Of a stretch of DNA of 64,000 bases, positions 43,140 to 53,779 are shown piece after piece. Numbering within the stretch: position 1 is the first letter of the stretch; each line of letters begins with the position of its first letter. This stretch comes from Tsuneonella suprasediminis (GTDB taxonomy: Bacteria > Pseudomonadota > Alphaproteobacteria > Sphingomonadales > Sphingomonadaceae): positions 1 to 64,000 of the forward strand of contig NZ_RAHJ01000011.1 of the NCBI RefSeq assembly GCF_003605755.1, read 5' to 3'. The notes under the pieces were generated by a model. It was not told the DNA's origin. It did no database searches and saw nothing but the letters and a program-made list of their open reading frames with translations. The position numbers and the translations under genes were made by a program.

Positions 43140-45104
43140 GTGGTGGATCGAAAACTCCATAAAGCCGTAAGGCGCGTGTTCCCGAAGGGACGCCGGACTG
43201 CTCTGGATCAGAGAGTCAGACGCACCCTTGTACACTCACTCTATGCTCAGCCGGTCAGTCTCGCACTGGGGGCATTGTGCGGCATTGTCTCCACCGGGTT
43301 TTCCGCGTTCATTACCGGCAGCACAGCTCTCTATGCACTGTCGGCCACGTTGTGCATCGTGGCGATTGCACGCGTCACACTCTCTCTGATCCTCGCTGAA
43401 CGTCAGCGCGACACCAGCACATATACACTCGAAGTCATCTACGAGATCGGCGCATTCAGTTATGCCATTACGCTTGGCATCACCGCAGCGCTGGCATTGG
43501 TGTTGCATGTCGATGTCGGGGTTCAGGTTCTGATGCAGGCCAACGCTATCGGATATGGCATCGGCATCTGCGCGCGTAACGCCGGGCGTCCGATGATCGC
43601 GATGGGGCAACTGACGCTGGCCACCGGGCCGATCATTCTGGGCGCATTGTATGTGGGGACGTTGCCGTTGATCGCTCTGGCGATCACGATGGCCATGCTG
43701 ATTCCCGCAATGGCCTCTATTGTCGCCAATCTCTTCCGGATGTTGCGCGAATCCATCGCCGCTGCGGAAACCAGTGCCAAGCTGGCCAGCAAGATGCAGA
43801 CTCTGGCGCGAACCGATGTCGTCACCGGGCTGGCGAACCGCGCAGGGCTCAATCACGCGATGGTCGAAAAACTGCTCGCGTTGCCGGACGATCGGATGCT
43901 GGCGCTGTTCTGGCTCGATCTCGACCGCTTCAAGGAAGTCAACGACCTGCTCGGTCATCCTGTCGGTGACCGGGTTTTGAGCGAAGTCGCGCGCCGCCTT
44001 AAAGAGGTCGCCCCCGATGGCGCGATCGTGTCGCGCTTCGGCGGTGACGAGTTCATTATGGTGTGCGAAGTCGACACCCGCAGGCATTGTGAAGAACTGG
44101 CCGACGAAGTCCTGTCCTATGTTACCCGTGCCATGCGCGTCGATGGCGAGCGGTTGGAAATCCCTTCGTCGATGGGCGTGGCGATCCTGCCCGACGATGG
44201 ACACGACGCGGATACTTTGATGCAAAGTGCCGACCTTGCGCTCTATCAGGCGAAAGTGGGCGGCCGTAATCAGGCGCGGTTCTATGACTGTTCGATGAGC
44301 CGCGACCTCGTGCGTCGGCGCGAAATCGAGGCAGAATTGCGCGCTGCGATCCAGCGTGACGAACTGTCGATCTTCTTCCAGCCGATCGTCGATCTCGAAA
44401 CCGGGCGTATCCGCACGTTTGAGGCACTGGTGCGCTGGTTCCACCCGGAAAAGGGGGAACTGCGGCCAGACGAATTCATCCCTGTGGCCGAAGAAACCGG
44501 CGTTATCGTCACTCTGGGCAACTGGATCACCAAGCAGGCCGCCCGCGCAGCGGCCACCTGGCCCGAAGATGTCACGCTGGCGGTCAACCTTTCGCCGCTG
44601 CAGATCCGTGCACCGGGTGCCGCGATCGGCATTCTCGCCGCGATCCGCGAAGCAGGCCTTGCACCCGAACGGCTGGAGCTGGAGGTAACCGAAAGCCTGT
44701 TCCTCGACGATAGCGAGTCGACCGGCGCCTTTATCGAAGAACTTTCAGCAGTCGGCGTCCGCTTCGCACTCGACGATTTCGGCACGGGTTATTCCTCGCT
44801 CGGCTACATCAACAAATTCCCGTTCAGCAAGATCAAGGTAGATCGCAGCTTCGTGTCCGGCCCCAAAGTCGGCCGCAAGAGCGACGCGATCATCCGCGCC
44901 GTGGCCGAAATGGGCGCGCGCCTTGACATGGCCATAGTCGCAGAAGGGCTGGAAACCATCGAACAGGTCCGCGCTGTGTCCGCTGCCGGATGCACTCTGG
45001 GCCAGGGATATTATTTCAGCCGGGCCGTGCCCGACTATCTCGCCGCGCTGCTGCTGGCGCAGGAACGCAACCCGAAAGGCGTGAACCGCGCCGCTGTCGG
45101 GTGA
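43140..45104 (+). CDS. membrane-bound GGDEF-EAL protein (c-di-GMP metabolism)
   Basis: A 654-residue signalling protein. About five N-terminal membrane segments (residues 35-200) form an uncharacterised sensor. A GGDEF domain follows (motif RFGGDEF at 299-305, with WLDLDRFKEVNDLLGH upstream) and an EAL domain (EAL at 428-430, NLSP, LDDFGTGYSSL). Both catalytic motifs look intact, so the protein may be a diguanylate cyclase, a phosphodiesterase or both. An RxxD inhibitory site upstream of GGDEF is not seen. Starts at GTG 43140, a few bases before another GTG. No signalling partner gene is adjacent. Confidence 0.93.
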   Translation: MVDRKLHKAVRRVFPKGRRTALDQRVRRTLVHSLYAQPVSLALGALCGIVSTGFSAFITGSTALYALSATLCIVAIARVTLSLILAERQRDTSTYTLEVIYEIGAFSYAITLGITAALALVLHVDVGVQVLMQANAIGYGIGICARNAGRPMIAMGQLTLATGPIILGALYVGTLPLIALAITMAMLIPAMASIVANLFRMLRESIAAAETSAKLASKMQTLARTDVVTGLANRAGLNHAMVEKLLALPDDRMLALFWLDLDRFKEVNDLLGHPVGDRVLSEVARRLKEVAPDGAIVSRFGGDEFIMVCEVDTRRHCEELADEVLSYVTRAMRVDGERLEIPSSMGVAILPDDGHDADTLMQSADLALYQAKVGGRNQARFYDCSMSRDLVRRREIEAELRAAIQRDELSIFFQPIVDLETGRIRTFEALVRWFHPEKGELRPDEFIPVAEETGVIVTLGNWITKQAARAAATWPEDVTLAVNLSPLQIRAPGAAIGILAAIREAGLAPERLELEVTESLFLDDSESTGAFIEELSAVGVRFALDDFGTGYSSLGYINKFPFSKIKVDRSFVSGPKVGRKSDAIIRAVAEMGARLDMAIVAEGLETIEQVRAVSAAGCTLGQGYYFSRAVPDYLAALLLAQERNPKGVNRAAVG

Positions 45105-45150
45105 GCCGCGACCGCCGCTTTTCCCGCAGGATCAACGGTTTCTCACTGGC

Positions 45151-45180
45151 TTGACAAGCCCGTTTTGGGCTTCATATTGT
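45151..45180 (+). promoter_or_regulatory. sigma70-type promoter of the TCA operon with palindromic spacer
   Basis: TTGACA (45151-45156), an 18-bp spacer and TATTGT (45175-45180) make a near-consensus promoter, about 170 bp before mdh. The spacer contains AAGCCC GTTTT GGGCTT, a perfect 6-bp inverted repeat that could be an operator. Confidence 0.6.
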
Positions 45181-45244
45181 AATTGATAACTGTTAGCAAA
45201 GATAGTTGGCGTCATTAGACCTTTTGTCGGTTGCATTCGCCTGA

Positions 45245-46312
<1,068 letters not shown>

Positions 46313-46353
46313 TCCGGCGGGCCTGAAACAGACGCATCCAGAGAGGAAAATTC

Positions 46354-47244
46354 ATGTCCATTCTCGTCGATAAGAATACTAAGGTCATTACTCAGGGGAT
46401 GACTGGCGACACCGGCACATTCCACACCCAGCAGGCGCTCGATTACGGCACGCAGATGGTGGCGGGCGTCACGCCGGGCAAAGGCGGCACCGAACACATC
46501 GGCTTGCCGGTGTTCAACACGGTCAAAGATGCCAAGGCCGCCACCGGCGCGACCGCATCGTGCATCTATGTTCCGCCGCCGTTCGCCGCCGATTCGATCC
46601 TCGAAGCGATCGACGCGGAAATCGAACTGATCGTCGCCATCACCGAAGGTATTCCGGTGCTCGACATGGTGCGCGTGAAGCGCGCGCTCGATGGCAGCAA
46701 GAGCCGCCTGATCGGCCCCAACTGCCCCGGCGTGCTGACCCCCGGCGAATGCAAGATCGGCATTATGCCCGGCAGCATCTTCAAGAAGGGTTCGGTTGGC
46801 GTCGTGTCCCGTTCGGGCACCCTGACTTACGAAGCCGTGCACCAGACCACGATGGTCGGCCTTGGCCAGACCACCGCAGTCGGCATCGGCGGCGACCCGG
46901 TCAACGGCACCAACTTCATCGACGTGCTCGACCTGTTCCTGTCGGACGATGAAACCAAATCGATCATCATGATCGGTGAAATCGGTGGCTCCGCAGAGGA
47001 AGAAGCCGCTGAATTCATCAAGGAACAGGCCAAGAAGGGCCGCAAGAAACCGATGGTCGGCTTCATCGCGGGCCGCACGGCACCTCCGGGCCGCCGCATG
47101 GGCCATGCCGGTGCCATCGTGTCCGGCGGTCAGGGCGGCGCGGAAGACAAGATCGCTGCGATGGAAAGCGCGGGCATCCGCGTCTCCCCGTCGCCCAGTG
47201 AACTTGGCACCACGCTCGATGCGCTGCTGAAGGAACTGGCGTAA
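46354..47244 (+). CDS. sucD: succinate--CoA ligase subunit alpha
   Basis: A 296-residue subunit that carries the phospho-His. Motifs: CoA-binding [42 protein letters not shown], and [20 protein letters not shown] with the active-site His in GRRMGHAGA. The beta subunit sucC is expected just upstream in most alphaproteobacteria but is absent here; 41 bp separate it from mdh. Works as an alpha2-beta2 or alpha-beta enzyme linking succinyl-CoA cleavage to ATP/GTP formation. Confidence 0.97.
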   Translation: MSILVDKNTKVITQGMTGDTGTFHTQQALDYGTQMVAGVTPGKGGTEHIGLPVFNTVKDAKAATGATASCIYVPPPFAADSILEAIDAEIELIVAITEGIPVLDMVRVKRALDGSKSRLIGPNCPGVLTPGECKIGIMPGSIFKKGSVGVVSRSGTLTYEAVHQTTMVGLGQTTAVGIGGDPVNGTNFIDVLDLFLSDDETKSIIMIGEIGGSAEEEAAEFIKEQAKKGRKKPMVGFIAGRTAPPGRRMGHAGAIVSGGQGGAEDKIAAMESAGIRVSPSPSELGTTLDALLKELA

Positions 47245-47305
47245 CTCGCCTGAATTATACTTATTGAAGGGCCGACGGGGGGCGTCGGCGCGTTGAGGTA
47301 ACCCA

Positions 47306-50161
47306 ATGGGTAACGAAGCACACGATTTCCTCCCTGACGGTCAGGATTCCGGGCCGCAACCCGGTCCGTCCTGGGCCAACCCGCGCTGGCCGCTGGTCGG
47401 CGGTGAGAGCGAGGACGATCTGACGCAGGCGCTCGATCCGACAGCGATGAAGCTGGCGGTAAAAGCGGCTGCGACCAAAACGGGCAAGCAGATGGACGAA
47501 AAGGCGGTCGAACAGGCCGCCGACGATTCGATCCGCGCGATGATGCTCGTCCGCACGTATCGGGTACGCGGCCATCTTGCCGCTAACCTCGATCCGCTGG
47601 GCCTTTCCAGCCATGAGCTGCCTGCCGACCTGACGCCCGAATTCCACGGCTTTTCCGGCGCCGCGCTCGATCGCCCGGTTTATGTCGGCGGGACGCTGGG
47701 CCTCGAATGGACCACCATCGGCGAACTCGTGGCGATCCTGCGCAAGAATTATTGCGGCAAGGTCGGCTTCGAATACATGCACATCGCCGATGTGGAGGAA
47801 CGCCGCTTCATTCAGGACCGGATCGAAGGGATCGACAAAGTCATCACCTTCACCCCGGAAGGCAAGCGCGCGATTCTGGCGGCAGTGATCCGCGGCGAAC
47901 AATACGAAGATTTCCTCGGCAAAAAATACGTCGGCACCAAGCGGTTCGGCCTCGACGGCGGGGAATCGATGATCCCCGCACTCGAAGCGGTGATCAAGTA
48001 TGGCGGCCAGATGGGCGTGCGCGAAATCATTTACGGGATGGCTCACCGTGGCCGTCTGAACGTGCTCGCCAACGTGATGGCCAAGCCGTATCGCGTGATC
48101 TTCCACGAATTTTCCGGCGGCAGCGCCAACCCCGAAGATGTCGGCGGTTCGGGCGATGTGAAATACCACCTCGGCACCAGCACCGACCGCGAATTCGACG
48201 GGATCAAGGTTCACATGAGCCTGGTGCCCAACCCCAGCCATCTGGAAGCGGTGGACCCCGTCGTGCTCGGCAAGACCCGCGCGCAACAGGCCATTCGCGA
48301 CGATCTGAAGAAGCACGAACAGGTTCTGCCTGTGCTGATCCACGGCGATGCGGCATTTGCGGGTCAGGGCATCGTGTGGGAATGTTTCGGCTTTTCCGGG
48401 GTGCGCGGGTATAACACCGGCGGTTGCATCCATTTCGTGATCAACAACCAGATCGGCTTTACCACCAGCCCGAAATTCGCCCGCTCCTCGCCCTACCCCT
48501 CCGATGTGGCGAAGGGCGTTCAGGCTCCGATCCTGCACGTCAACGGCGACGATCCCGAAGCGGTGACGTTCGCCTGCAAGATGGCGATCGAATACCGCCA
48601 GACATTCGGGCGCGATATCGTGATCGACATGTGGTGCTATCGCCGGTTCGGCCACAACGAAGGGGACGAACCGAGCTTTACCCAGCCGCTGATGTACGAC
48701 CGGATTCGTCAGCACCCCAAAGTCAGCGTGCTCTATTCCGATCGCCTGCTGAACGAAGGCATGATCGAAAAGGGCGATCCCGATGCCATGCGCGAAGAAT
48801 TCCGTGCGCATCTGGATGAACAGTTCGACGGGGCTGCGGATTACAAGCCAAATGCAGCCGACTGGTTCGGTGGCCGCTGGGCTGGGCTGAACAAGCCCGC
48901 CGATTCCGAAGAAGCGCGCCGCAATGTCGATACTGCGATCTCGCGCAAGCTGTTCGACAGCCTCGGCCGCACTCTTACGACTGTGCCCGACGATCTGACG
49001 ATCCACAAAACGCTCGGCCGCGTGCTCGATGCCAAGCGCAAGATGTTCGACACCGGCGAAGGGTTCGACTGGGCCACCGCCGAGGCGCTCGCTTACGGCA
49101 GTCTGGTGACCGAAGGATATGGCGTGCGCCTGTCCGGCCAGGATTCTGGGCGCGGCACGTTCAGCCAGCGTCACGCGGTGTGGATCGATCAGAAGACCGA
49201 AGACAAGTACATTCCGCTGTGCCAGCTGCCGCATGGCAAGTTCGAGGTGTATGACAGCCCGCTGTCCGAATACGGCGTGCTCGGCTTCGAATACGGGTTC
49301 GCGATGGCCGATCCCAAATCGCTGGTCTTGTGGGAGGCCCAGTTTGGCGATTTCGCCAACGGGGCGCAGATCATCATCGATCAGTTCATCGCCAGTGGCG
49401 AAGCCAAATGGTTGCGCGCCAACGGTTTGGTGATGCTCCTGCCGCACGGCTACGAAGGTCAGGGGCCGGAACACAGCTCGGCCCGGCTCGAACGATTCCT
49501 GCAACTGTGCGCCAACGATAACATTCAGGTGTGCAACATCACCGTGCCGGCGAACTATTTCCATGTTCTCCGCCGCCAGATGCTGCGTCCGTTCCGCAAA
49601 CCGCTGATTATCGTGACTCCCAAGAGCCTGCTTCGCCACCCGATGGCGAAAAGCACTGTCGAGGAATTCACGGGTGAAAGCCATTTCAAGCGGATTATGT
49701 CGGATACGGCCGAAATTGCAGACACCAAGGTGAAACGCCTTGTGCTCTGTTCGGGCAAGGTCGCCTACGACCTGATCGAGAAGCGCGACGAGGAAGGGTT
49801 GGAAGACGTCTCTATCGTCCGCCTCGAACAGCTTTATCCCTTCCCCGGTGAGCCGTTGGTGATCCGCCTGAAACGGATGAAGAACCTCGAAACGGTCGTC
49901 TGGTGTCAGGAAGAGCCGAAAAACAACGGCGCATGGTTCTTCGTTGAAAGCAAGATCGAAGAGGCGTTGAACGAAGCCGGGCATACCGGGATGCGCCCGT
50001 GTTATGCCGGACGCGAAGTGGCGGCATCGCCTGCCACCGGCCTTGCCAAACGCCATGTCGAACAACAGCGGTCGCTGGTGCAGGTCGCACTTGGCCTTGC
50101 CGATGGCGGCGCGGATGCCCGCGCAAAGCTCAAGGCATCCGCTCGCAAGAAACCCGCCTGA
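47306..50161 (+). CDS. sucA: 2-oxoglutarate dehydrogenase E1 component
   Basis: A 951-residue ThDP enzyme. The N-terminal [12 protein letters not shown]2-binding-like start is followed by [17 protein letters not shown], the ThDP motif [13 protein letters not shown] and [10 protein letters not shown] region, and a C-terminal transketolase-like domain with [20 protein letters not shown]. It decarboxylates 2-oxoglutarate and transfers the succinyl group to the lipoyl E2. sucB starts 17 bp after its stop. Confidence 0.98.
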   Translation: MGNEAHDFLPDGQDSGPQPGPSWANPRWPLVGGESEDDLTQALDPTAMKLAVKAAATKTGKQMDEKAVEQAADDSIRAMMLVRTYRVRGHLAANLDPLGLSSHELPADLTPEFHGFSGAALDRPVYVGGTLGLEWTTIGELVAILRKNYCGKVGFEYMHIADVEERRFIQDRIEGIDKVITFTPEGKRAILAAVIRGEQYEDFLGKKYVGTKRFGLDGGESMIPALEAVIKYGGQMGVREIIYGMAHRGRLNVLANVMAKPYRVIFHEFSGGSANPEDVGGSGDVKYHLGTSTDREFDGIKVHMSLVPNPSHLEAVDPVVLGKTRAQQAIRDDLKKHEQVLPVLIHGDAAFAGQGIVWECFGFSGVRGYNTGGCIHFVINNQIGFTTSPKFARSSPYPSDVAKGVQAPILHVNGDDPEAVTFACKMAIEYRQTFGRDIVIDMWCYRRFGHNEGDEPSFTQPLMYDRIRQHPKVSVLYSDRLLNEGMIEKGDPDAMREEFRAHLDEQFDGAADYKPNAADWFGGRWAGLNKPADSEEARRNVDTAISRKLFDSLGRTLTTVPDDLTIHKTLGRVLDAKRKMFDTGEGFDWATAEALAYGSLVTEGYGVRLSGQDSGRGTFSQRHAVWIDQKTEDKYIPLCQLPHGKFEVYDSPLSEYGVLGFEYGFAMADPKSLVLWEAQFGDFANGAQIIIDQFIASGEAKWLRANGLVMLLPHGYEGQGPEHSSARLERFLQLCANDNIQVCNITVPANYFHVLRRQMLRPFRKPLIIVTPKSLLRHPMAKSTVEEFTGESHFKRIMSDTAEIADTKVKRLVLCSGKVAYDLIEKRDEEGLEDVSIVRLEQLYPFPGEPLVIRLKRMKNLETVVWCQEEPKNNGAWFFVESKIEEALNEAGHTGMRPCYAGREVAASPATGLAKRHVEQQRSLVQVALGLADGGADARAKLKASARKKPA

Positions 50162-50178
50162 GGAACAGGAACTTTTCA

Positions 50179-51420
50179 ATGTCCCAAGAAGTCAAAGTCC
50201 CCACTCTGGGTGAATCGGTCACAGAAGCGACCATCGGTGAATGGCTGAAACAGCCGGGCGAAGCGGTCGCTGTCGACGAACCGATTGCCAGTCTTGAAAC
50301 CGATAAGGTCGCTGTCGAAGTCCCCTCCCCCATCGCAGGGGTGATGGGCGAGCACAAAGTCGCCGTTGGCGACACAGTCGAAGTCGGTGCGGTGATCGCC
50401 ATCGTCGAGGAAGGCAGCGCGGGCGCTGCCCCCGCCAAGCCTGCCGCTGCGGCGCCCGCTTCATCGTCGGACAATGGCACGTTGGAAGACACCGTTCCGG
50501 CGCAGGCGAAGATCCACGATCCCGATGCCGCACAGACGCTTTCGCCCGCTGTACGCCGCGCTGTGCTCGAACACGGGGTCGATCCAACGCAGATCAAGGG
50601 CACTGGCAAAGACGGTCGCCTGACCAAGGAAGACGTTGTCGCCGCCGCGCAGGCAAAAACCGCCTCGCCTGCACCAGCCGCCGCTACGCCGACACCTGCC
50701 GCCGCTGCGCCTGTCGGGAGCCGCAACGAAGAACGGGTCAAGATGACCCGTATGCGCCAGACTATCGCGAAGCGGCTGAAAGGCGCGCAGGACACTGCCG
50801 CGCTACTGACCACTTTCAACGACTGCGATATGAGCGCCGTGATCGAAGCGCGCGAAAAGTACAAAGACGTTTTCGCCAAGAAGCACGATATCAAACTGGG
50901 CTTCATGTCATTCTTCGCCAAGGCAGCCTGTCTTGCGCTGAAAGATATCCCTTCGGTCAACGCGCAGATCGATGGCGATGAAATCGTTTATTTCGATTAC
51001 GTCGATATCTCGGTCGCGGTCAGCGCGCCCAACGGGCTGGTCGTGCCGGTCGTGCGCGATGCCGACAAGAAGGGCTTTGCCCAGATCGAAAAGGATATCG
51101 CGGACTTCGGCAAACGCGCCAAGGACGGTTCGCTGACGATGGAAGACATGAAGGGCGGCACCTTCACCATTTCCAACGGCGGCGTGTTCGGCGGCCTGAT
51201 GTCGACCCCGATCATCAACCCGCCGCAGAGCGCCGTGCTCGGCCTGCACCGGATCGAAGATCGCCCGGTCGTCCGCAATGGCGAGATCGTGATCCGCCCG
51301 ATGATGTACATCGCGCTCAGCTACGACCACCGACTGATCGACGGTCGCGAAGCGGTCACCGCACTGAAAACGATCAAGGAAGCGATCGAAGATCCCACCC
51401 GGATGCTGATCGACCTGTAA
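50179..51420 (+). CDS. sucB: 2-oxoglutarate dehydrogenase E2 (dihydrolipoyl succinyltransferase)
   Basis: A 413-residue E2. The lipoyl domain (residues 1-77) has the target Lys in [12 protein letters not shown] linker rich in Ala/Pro follows, then the peripheral subunit-binding domain ([16 protein letters not shown]), a second Ala/Pro linker, and the catalytic domain with the His-Asp motif [12 protein letters not shown] near the C-terminus. ATG at 50179 is preceded by AGGAACAGGAAC. A longer frame upstream overlaps sucA and is rejected. Confidence 0.98.
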   Translation: MSQEVKVPTLGESVTEATIGEWLKQPGEAVAVDEPIASLETDKVAVEVPSPIAGVMGEHKVAVGDTVEVGAVIAIVEEGSAGAAPAKPAAAAPASSSDNGTLEDTVPAQAKIHDPDAAQTLSPAVRRAVLEHGVDPTQIKGTGKDGRLTKEDVVAAAQAKTASPAPAAATPTPAAAAPVGSRNEERVKMTRMRQTIAKRLKGAQDTAALLTTFNDCDMSAVIEAREKYKDVFAKKHDIKLGFMSFFAKAACLALKDIPSVNAQIDGDEIVYFDYVDISVAVSAPNGLVVPVVRDADKKGFAQIEKDIADFGKRAKDGSLTMEDMKGGTFTISNGGVFGGLMSTPIINPPQSAVLGLHRIEDRPVVRNGEIVIRPMMYIALSYDHRLIDGREAVTALKTIKEAIEDPTRMLIDL

Positions 51421-51495
51421 TCCATTTGGTTCGCTGCCCGCAGCGACCCCAGACAAATGCCCTGCGCTGGATACAAGGGGCGAACGGAGTTGAAA

Positions 51496-52893
51496 ATGTC
51501 GGACTACGATTACGACGTCCTGATTATCGGTGCTGGACCCGGCGGCTATGTCGCGGCGATCCGTGCGGCGCAGCTTGGCCTGAAAACCGCCTGTGCCGAA
51601 GGACGCGAAACGCTGGGCGGCACCTGCCTCAACGTCGGTTGCATTCCGTCAAAGGCGATGCTCCATGCCAGCGAGTATTTCGAAGCGGCCAAGGGTGGCG
51701 CGATGGCCGAAATGGGCATTGAGGTGACCCCTAAGCTCAACCTCGGTCAGATGCACAAACAGCGGATCGACGCCGTGGGCGGCCTGACGAAGGGCGTCGA
51801 ATTTCTGTTCAAGAAGAACAAGGTCGACTGGCTGAAAGGCTACGCCACCTTCAAGGACGCGCACAGCGTGGAAGTGAACGGCGAAACCAAAACCGCCAAG
51901 ACCGTGGTGATCGCCACCGGTTCGTCGGTCACTCCGCTGCCGGGTGTCGAAGTGGACAATGCCAAAGGCGTGGTTGTCGATTCGACCGGCGCGCTCGAAC
52001 TGCCAGCCGTCCCCAAGAAGATGGTCGTGATCGGCGGCGGTGTGATCGGGCTGGAACTCGGCTCGGTCTGGCGCCGTCTGGGCGCGGAAGTCACCGTGGT
52101 CGAATTCCTCGATCAAATCCTGCCCGGCATGGACGCCGATGTGCGCAAGGAAGCGCAGAAAATCTTCAAGAAACAGGGCATCGAATTCAAGCTCGGCACC
52201 AAAGTCACCGGCTGCACGGTGAAGGGCAAGAAAGCCACGCTGACGCTGGAACCGGCCGCTGGCGGCGATGCGGAAACGCTGGAGGCCGATTGCGTGCTGG
52301 TGTCGATCGGACGCAAGCCCAATACCGATGGCCTCGGCCTCGACAAGATCGGTCTGGAAACCAACAAGCGTGGCCAGATCGAAGTCGACGGTGAATTCCG
52401 CACCGCTGTCGATGGTGTGCGCGCCATTGGCGATGTCATCCCCGGCCCCATGCTGGCGCACAAGGCGGAAGACGAAGGCATCGCCGTGGCCGAATGGATC
52501 GCCGGACAGACCGGCATCGTCAATCACGACGTGATCCCCAGTGTGGTCTATACATGGCCGGAAATCGCTGGCGTCGGCCTGACCGAAGAGGCCGCGAAGG
52601 AACGCGGCGCAGTGAAAACCAGCAAGTTCCCGATGCTGGCCAACAGCCGCGCGAAGACCAACCACGAACCCGATGGCTTCGTGAAAGTCATCGCCGACGC
52701 TGAAACCGACCGCGTGCTAGGCGTGTGGATCATTGCCTCCGTCGCCGGAACAATGATCGCGGAGGCCGCACTGGGCATGGAATTCGGCGCGACCAGCGAA
52801 GACATCGCCTATACCTGCCACGCGCACCCGACCCATTCGGAAGCGATCAAGGAAGCGGCAATGGGCGTGATGGGGAAACCGATCCACACCTGA
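51496..52893 (+). CDS. lpdA: dihydrolipoyl dehydrogenase (E3)
   Basis: A 465-residue flavoprotein that reoxidises the dihydrolipoyl group of E2. FAD-binding GAGPGGYVAAIRAAQLG and the redox disulfide GGTCLNVGCIPSKAML are at the N-terminus; GGGVIGLELGSVWRRLG is the NAD-binding region, and the dimerisation motif CHAHPTHSEAIKEAAM with catalytic His-Glu ends the protein. It closes the operon, 76 bp after sucB. Start chosen at 51496, with AACGGAGTTGAAA upstream. Confidence 0.98.
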   Translation: MSDYDYDVLIIGAGPGGYVAAIRAAQLGLKTACAEGRETLGGTCLNVGCIPSKAMLHASEYFEAAKGGAMAEMGIEVTPKLNLGQMHKQRIDAVGGLTKGVEFLFKKNKVDWLKGYATFKDAHSVEVNGETKTAKTVVIATGSSVTPLPGVEVDNAKGVVVDSTGALELPAVPKKMVVIGGGVIGLELGSVWRRLGAEVTVVEFLDQILPGMDADVRKEAQKIFKKQGIEFKLGTKVTGCTVKGKKATLTLEPAAGGDAETLEADCVLVSIGRKPNTDGLGLDKIGLETNKRGQIEVDGEFRTAVDGVRAIGDVIPGPMLAHKAEDEGIAVAEWIAGQTGIVNHDVIPSVVYTWPEIAGVGLTEEAAKERGAVKTSKFPMLANSRAKTNHEPDGFVKVIADAETDRVLGVWIIASVAGTMIAEAALGMEFGATSEDIAYTCHAHPTHSEAIKEAAMGVMGKPIHT

Positions 52894-52920
52894 TTTATTA
52901 AGGGCTATCGCGACATAGGA

Positions 52921-53727
52921 TTGCACCGCCCCATCTCCGTCTGCGCTATCGCGCTGTCCGTGACACTGCTTGTCAGCGGGTGGTGGATGGTGGGCGCGGG
53001 TGCACCTCGCATTTATGCCATTGTGAACCTTGCCGCCGTGGTCGCGGGGGTGCCACTCGCGCTCGCAATCGCACGGGTTCCTGCGAATGCTGCGCTGATC
53101 GCCCCCGCAGTTCTAGGCGCGCTGGCGCTGATGTTCGGCCCTTCCAGCGAAGGAGTCCATCGGTGGGTCGCTCTGGGCGGGCTGAGCATACATGCGACAA
53201 TGCTGGCAGGGCCGTGTTTCGCGGTGGCATTCCAGCGGATTGGCGGATGGCCGGCCTCCATCGCGGCAGTCGCCTTCGCTGCTGTCACCGCTTTCCAACC
53301 CGATTTTGGAATGGCGCTTGCACTGACTTGCAGCGTTGCAGCGACTCTGGTCGTCCGGCGCGATTTGCCAACTCTGGCTGCCTTTGCCTGCGCGGCATTG
53401 GCGACGGTGTGGACAGCATGGCGCGGCGATCCGCTGTCAGCCGTGCCGTTCGTGGAAGGCGTAGTACAGCGCATGGCGAGCGAACACAGCGCAGCCGCAC
53501 TGATTTCGCTGGCATTACTGGCGCTTGCGACAGCAGCCCCCACGCTTTCGCGCGAAGGGCGATACGCAGGCGGACTTGCATTCGCCGGATATTCTGCCGG
53601 ACTTGTCGGCGCATCGCTGATTGGCCCCTTCCCCGCACCGCTGGTCGGATATGGCGCCGCCCCCGTTCTCGGCTACTGTCTGGCTCTCGGCCTGCTCTTC
53701 AGGCCGTTGAGCGCCACCGACCGCTAG
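52921..53727 (+). CDS. SEDS (FtsW/RodA)-like membrane protein, reduced
   Basis: A 268-residue multi-pass protein, TTG start at 52921. It shows the SEDS layout in short form: HRWVALGGLSI (80-90, cf. RWIxLG), AVTAFQPDFGMALAL (121-135, cf. QPDFGT), then PFPAPLVGYGAAPVLGYCLA (236-255, cf. LPLISYGGSS). Eight or nine hydrophobic segments instead of ten. The catalytic Asp loop (TDFIFA in FtsW/RodA) is not found: the matching region reads MASEHSAAALISLALL. This suggests an inactive relative that could regulate or bind cell-wall synthases. It follows lpdA by 27 bp. SEDS assignment is an inference from scattered motifs. Confidence 0.7.
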   Translation: MHRPISVCAIALSVTLLVSGWWMVGAGAPRIYAIVNLAAVVAGVPLALAIARVPANAALIAPAVLGALALMFGPSSEGVHRWVALGGLSIHATMLAGPCFAVAFQRIGGWPASIAAVAFAAVTAFQPDFGMALALTCSVAATLVVRRDLPTLAAFACAALATVWTAWRGDPLSAVPFVEGVVQRMASEHSAAALISLALLALATAAPTLSREGRYAGGLAFAGYSAGLVGASLIGPFPAPLVGYGAAPVLGYCLALGLLFRPLSATDR

Positions 53728-53779
53728 GAACTGTCCGCTAACTCGCGTATTGATAGGCGAAGGGGAACAGGGGCACGTT

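Noticed and set aside
47261-50179. Open frame of about 972 codons on the - strand opposite sucA
   Set aside because: Antisense shadow of sucA, which is complete.
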